Source of the DNA: Megamerina dolium
Taxonomy: Eukaryota > Arthropoda > Insecta > Diptera > Megamerinidae
Reading direction: 5' to 3'
Assembly (NCBI GenBank): GCA_963854835.1
Contig: OY978526.1
Span: 12,417,277 to 12,481,276 of the forward strand
DNA length: 64,000 bases
The notes under the pieces were generated by a model. That model saw only the letters and a program-made list of their open reading frames with translations. It did no database searches and was not told where the DNA came from. Below, piece by piece: positions 61,940 through 64,000 of this stretch; the first letter of the stretch is position 1, and the number at the start of each line of letters is the position of its first letter. A program made the position numbers and the translations under genes.

Positions 61940-63877
61940 TATACCCTGCATAATGCAATATGCATGGTATATTCATTTCGGTCAGATGTTTGTGTCCACT
62001 TGAAGGAATCTCCGGAGATATAGACATGGATATATATTCGTGATCAGCGTCGATTAAATTTTCGATTTAACGATGTCCGTCCGTCCGTCCGTCCGTCCGT
62101 CCGTCCGTCCGTCCGTCCGTCCGTCCGTCCGTCCGTCCGTCCGTCCGTCTGTCTGTCACCTGGCTGGTTCGCACGATAACTTGAGTAAATATTGAGCTAT
62201 TTCGATGAAATTTGGCATAAGTAATCTATGATCCAAGGGTACGGAGGGGATTGATATTGGGCATGATCGGTCAATAACCACGCCCACACCAAGCATTCAA
62301 AGCGACTAACCTCGAAATTTTCAAAATCTTTAACTTGCTATAACTCACACAATATACCACTTGGGACAACAATATTTTGCACATAGAGTTATATTATACT
62401 ACTATATAACCTCACCAAAAGTGGATGAGCCACGCCTACTTTCTAGCGTAGCTCCCATACAAAGTGTCTGTACTTCTTTTAAATTGAAACTGCTGTAACT
62501 TCTACAATCTTCTGTTTAGAATAACCATAATTGACACTTAGATTAACACGTTAGTCAGAAATAACATGGCAGAAAATCAATATGCCACACCCACTCCTTT
62601 TTGGGTCTCCCATACAAAGTTGCGGAAATTAAAAAAAATGTTACCGGTTATAACTTACAAAATATTTAGCGTAGGACAACGAGATTTGAGGTATGGATTA
62701 GTATTGTACGAGCAACTAGGCTCACAGAAAATGGGCGCACCACGCCCACTGTTTATCGTAGCCCCCATACAAATTTTAAATTGAAACAGCTGTAACTTCG
62801 GCAATCCTCTGTCTAGAATAACCATAATTGACACTTAAATTAATATCGTAGTCGGCAAAAATCTGGCAGAAAATCAGTGTGCCACGCCTACTACTTCATG
62901 GGTCTCCCATACAAAGTCGAGTGAATTAAACTAAAATTTTAAGCTCCATAGCTTACAAACCATTTAGCCTAGGACAACGGAACAAAAGGTATGGATTAGT
63001 ATTGTACGAGCAATTAGGCTCACAGGAAATGGGCTCACCACGCCCACTGTTTATCGTAGCCCCCATACAAATTTTAAATTGAAACTGCTGTAACTTCGGC
63101 AATCTTCTGTCTAGGATAACCATAATTGACACTTAAATTAATATCGTAGTCGGAAATAATCTGGCAGAAAATCAGTGTGCCACGCCCACTCCTTCATGGG
63201 TCTCCCATACAAAGTCAAGGGAATTAAACTAAAACTTTTAAGCGACATAACTTATAAACCATTTAGCGTAAAAGAACGAGATTTTAGGTATGGATTAGTA
63301 ATGTAGGAGCAACTAGACTCGCAGGAAATGGACGCGCCACGCCCACTGTTGATAGTAGCCGCCATACAAAATGACCGAATTTCTTTTAAATTGAAATAGC
63401 TGTAACTTCTGTATCCTTCCGTCTAGAACAATCATAATTAACACTTAGGTTAATATGGTAGTCGGAAATAATCTGGCGAAAAATCAGCGTACCACGCCCA
63501 CTTCTTATTGGGGCTCCCATACAAAGTTGAGGAAATTAAACAAAAATGTTAACCACCATAACTTAGAAACTATTCAACGTAGGACACCAAATTTAAGGTG
63601 TGGATTAACGTTGAAAAATTAATTGGATTTACTAGAAAGTGGCAAGCCACGCCCAATTTTATATAGCTCCCATACTAAGCCTCGGAATTATCTTAAAATC
63701 CTTTTACTTCGTCAAAGTCAACCATATTTCGGGTGTAAATTAGTAGTATATACAAAAATTGTTTCTCGAAAAGTGGAAATAAAAGAAAAGTTGGATATTC
63801 GAGTAAACTTTTTATATATAAATCTACATATGCAGGGTATAGTTTGGTCGGCCCCAGCCGACTGTAAGGAGATTTTT
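61940..63877 (+). mobile_element. 1.94-kb tandem-unit element, copy B
   Basis: Inverted relative to copy A, with the same ends (TATACCCTGCATAATGC at 61940 and the hairpin GTCGGCCCCAGCCGAC near 63847). A long GTCC tract is at 62073-62156. CCATACAAA boxes occur at about 62457, 62610, 62765, 62907, 63063, 63207, 63365 and 63520, giving a repeat of roughly 150 bp in alternating types. It has no SINE, so it shows the empty insertion site. No coding capacity was seen. Confidence 0.87.
62073..62156. repeat. GTCC tetranucleotide tract
   Basis: About twenty GTCC/GTCT units inside copy B; the matching tract in copy A has only about six units. Confidence 0.92.
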
Positions 63878-64000
63878 TCTTTGTCAATATTACTTTATGT
63901 AAATTTTTGTTGAATGTTATTCTTTCAATACCATTGACAGAATGACCCACAAATAAAAAAAGGGAGGAAAAAAAAATGGAAAAAACGAAAGCGTAAAATA
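63878..64000. other. Flank to window end
   Basis: Short AT-rich sequence; nothing recognised. Confidence 0.4.

Noticed and set aside
62073..62156. Telomere or satellite repeat
   Set aside because: The GTCC tract is embedded at a fixed position in a 1.94-kb dispersed element and has a short counterpart in copy A.
61940..63877. Helitron identity for the 1.94-kb element
   Set aside because: A GC hairpin lies near one end, but I see no convincing 5' TC, 3' CTRR or host AT insertion site; left unclassified.

Overview
The window is AT-rich, intron-containing insect DNA. Protein similarity recognised by eye (abstrakt/DDX41, RBM22, DDX55, mRpS22, a NAP1-family histone chaperone) and the repeat types (mariner, jockey, LTR element, GTCC-bearing repeats) point to a higher dipteran. 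A tephritid-like fly is my guess, not something the sequence proves. Exon boundaries were worked out by hand from GT/AG signals, reading frame and family similarity.

1-15.6 kb is a compact gene block: abs/DDX41 (-), RBM22 (+), a six-exon XTBD/dsRBD-like/G-patch protein resembling NKRF (-), a four-exon DDX55/Spb4 helicase (-), a three-exon C2H2 zinc-finger gene (+) and mRpS22 (-). Five of the six belong to families acting in splicing, ribosome maturation or mitochondrial translation. 15.6-23.2 kb is repeat-rich. It holds a MITE, a 74-bp-arm palindrome split by an internally deleted LTR retrotransposon (16969-20797, 4-bp target duplication ATAT), and a solo LTR of the same family. 23.2-27.8 kb carries a five-exon F-box/LRR-like gene (+) convergent with a six-exon NAP1-family gene (-). 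Each contains a long TCN-type trinucleotide tract, read as poly-Ser on + in one and poly-Asp on - in the other.

27.8-64 kb has no host gene I can support. It is a graveyard of nested mobile elements: a Tc1/mariner copy split by a 5'-truncated jockey element that is itself split by a 2.07-kb insert (28.2-33.45 kb); further Tc1/mariner relics (33.8, 38.8, 45.2, 48.4, 59.6 kb), several with internal deletions; fused LINE fragments (41.3-43.5 kb); a 986-bp fold-back element (36.64-37.63 kb); PIF/Harbinger-like and hAT-like MITEs; two copies of a tRNA-derived SINE; and two full-length, oppositely oriented copies of a 1.94-kb element built from ~150/300-bp internal repeats (55.6-58.0 and 61.9-63.9 kb). 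The most interesting structures are these long inverted repeats and the palindrome split by the LTR element, all potential sources of long hairpin RNA. I found no prokaryote-type defence system, CRISPR array or stand-alone RNA gene.
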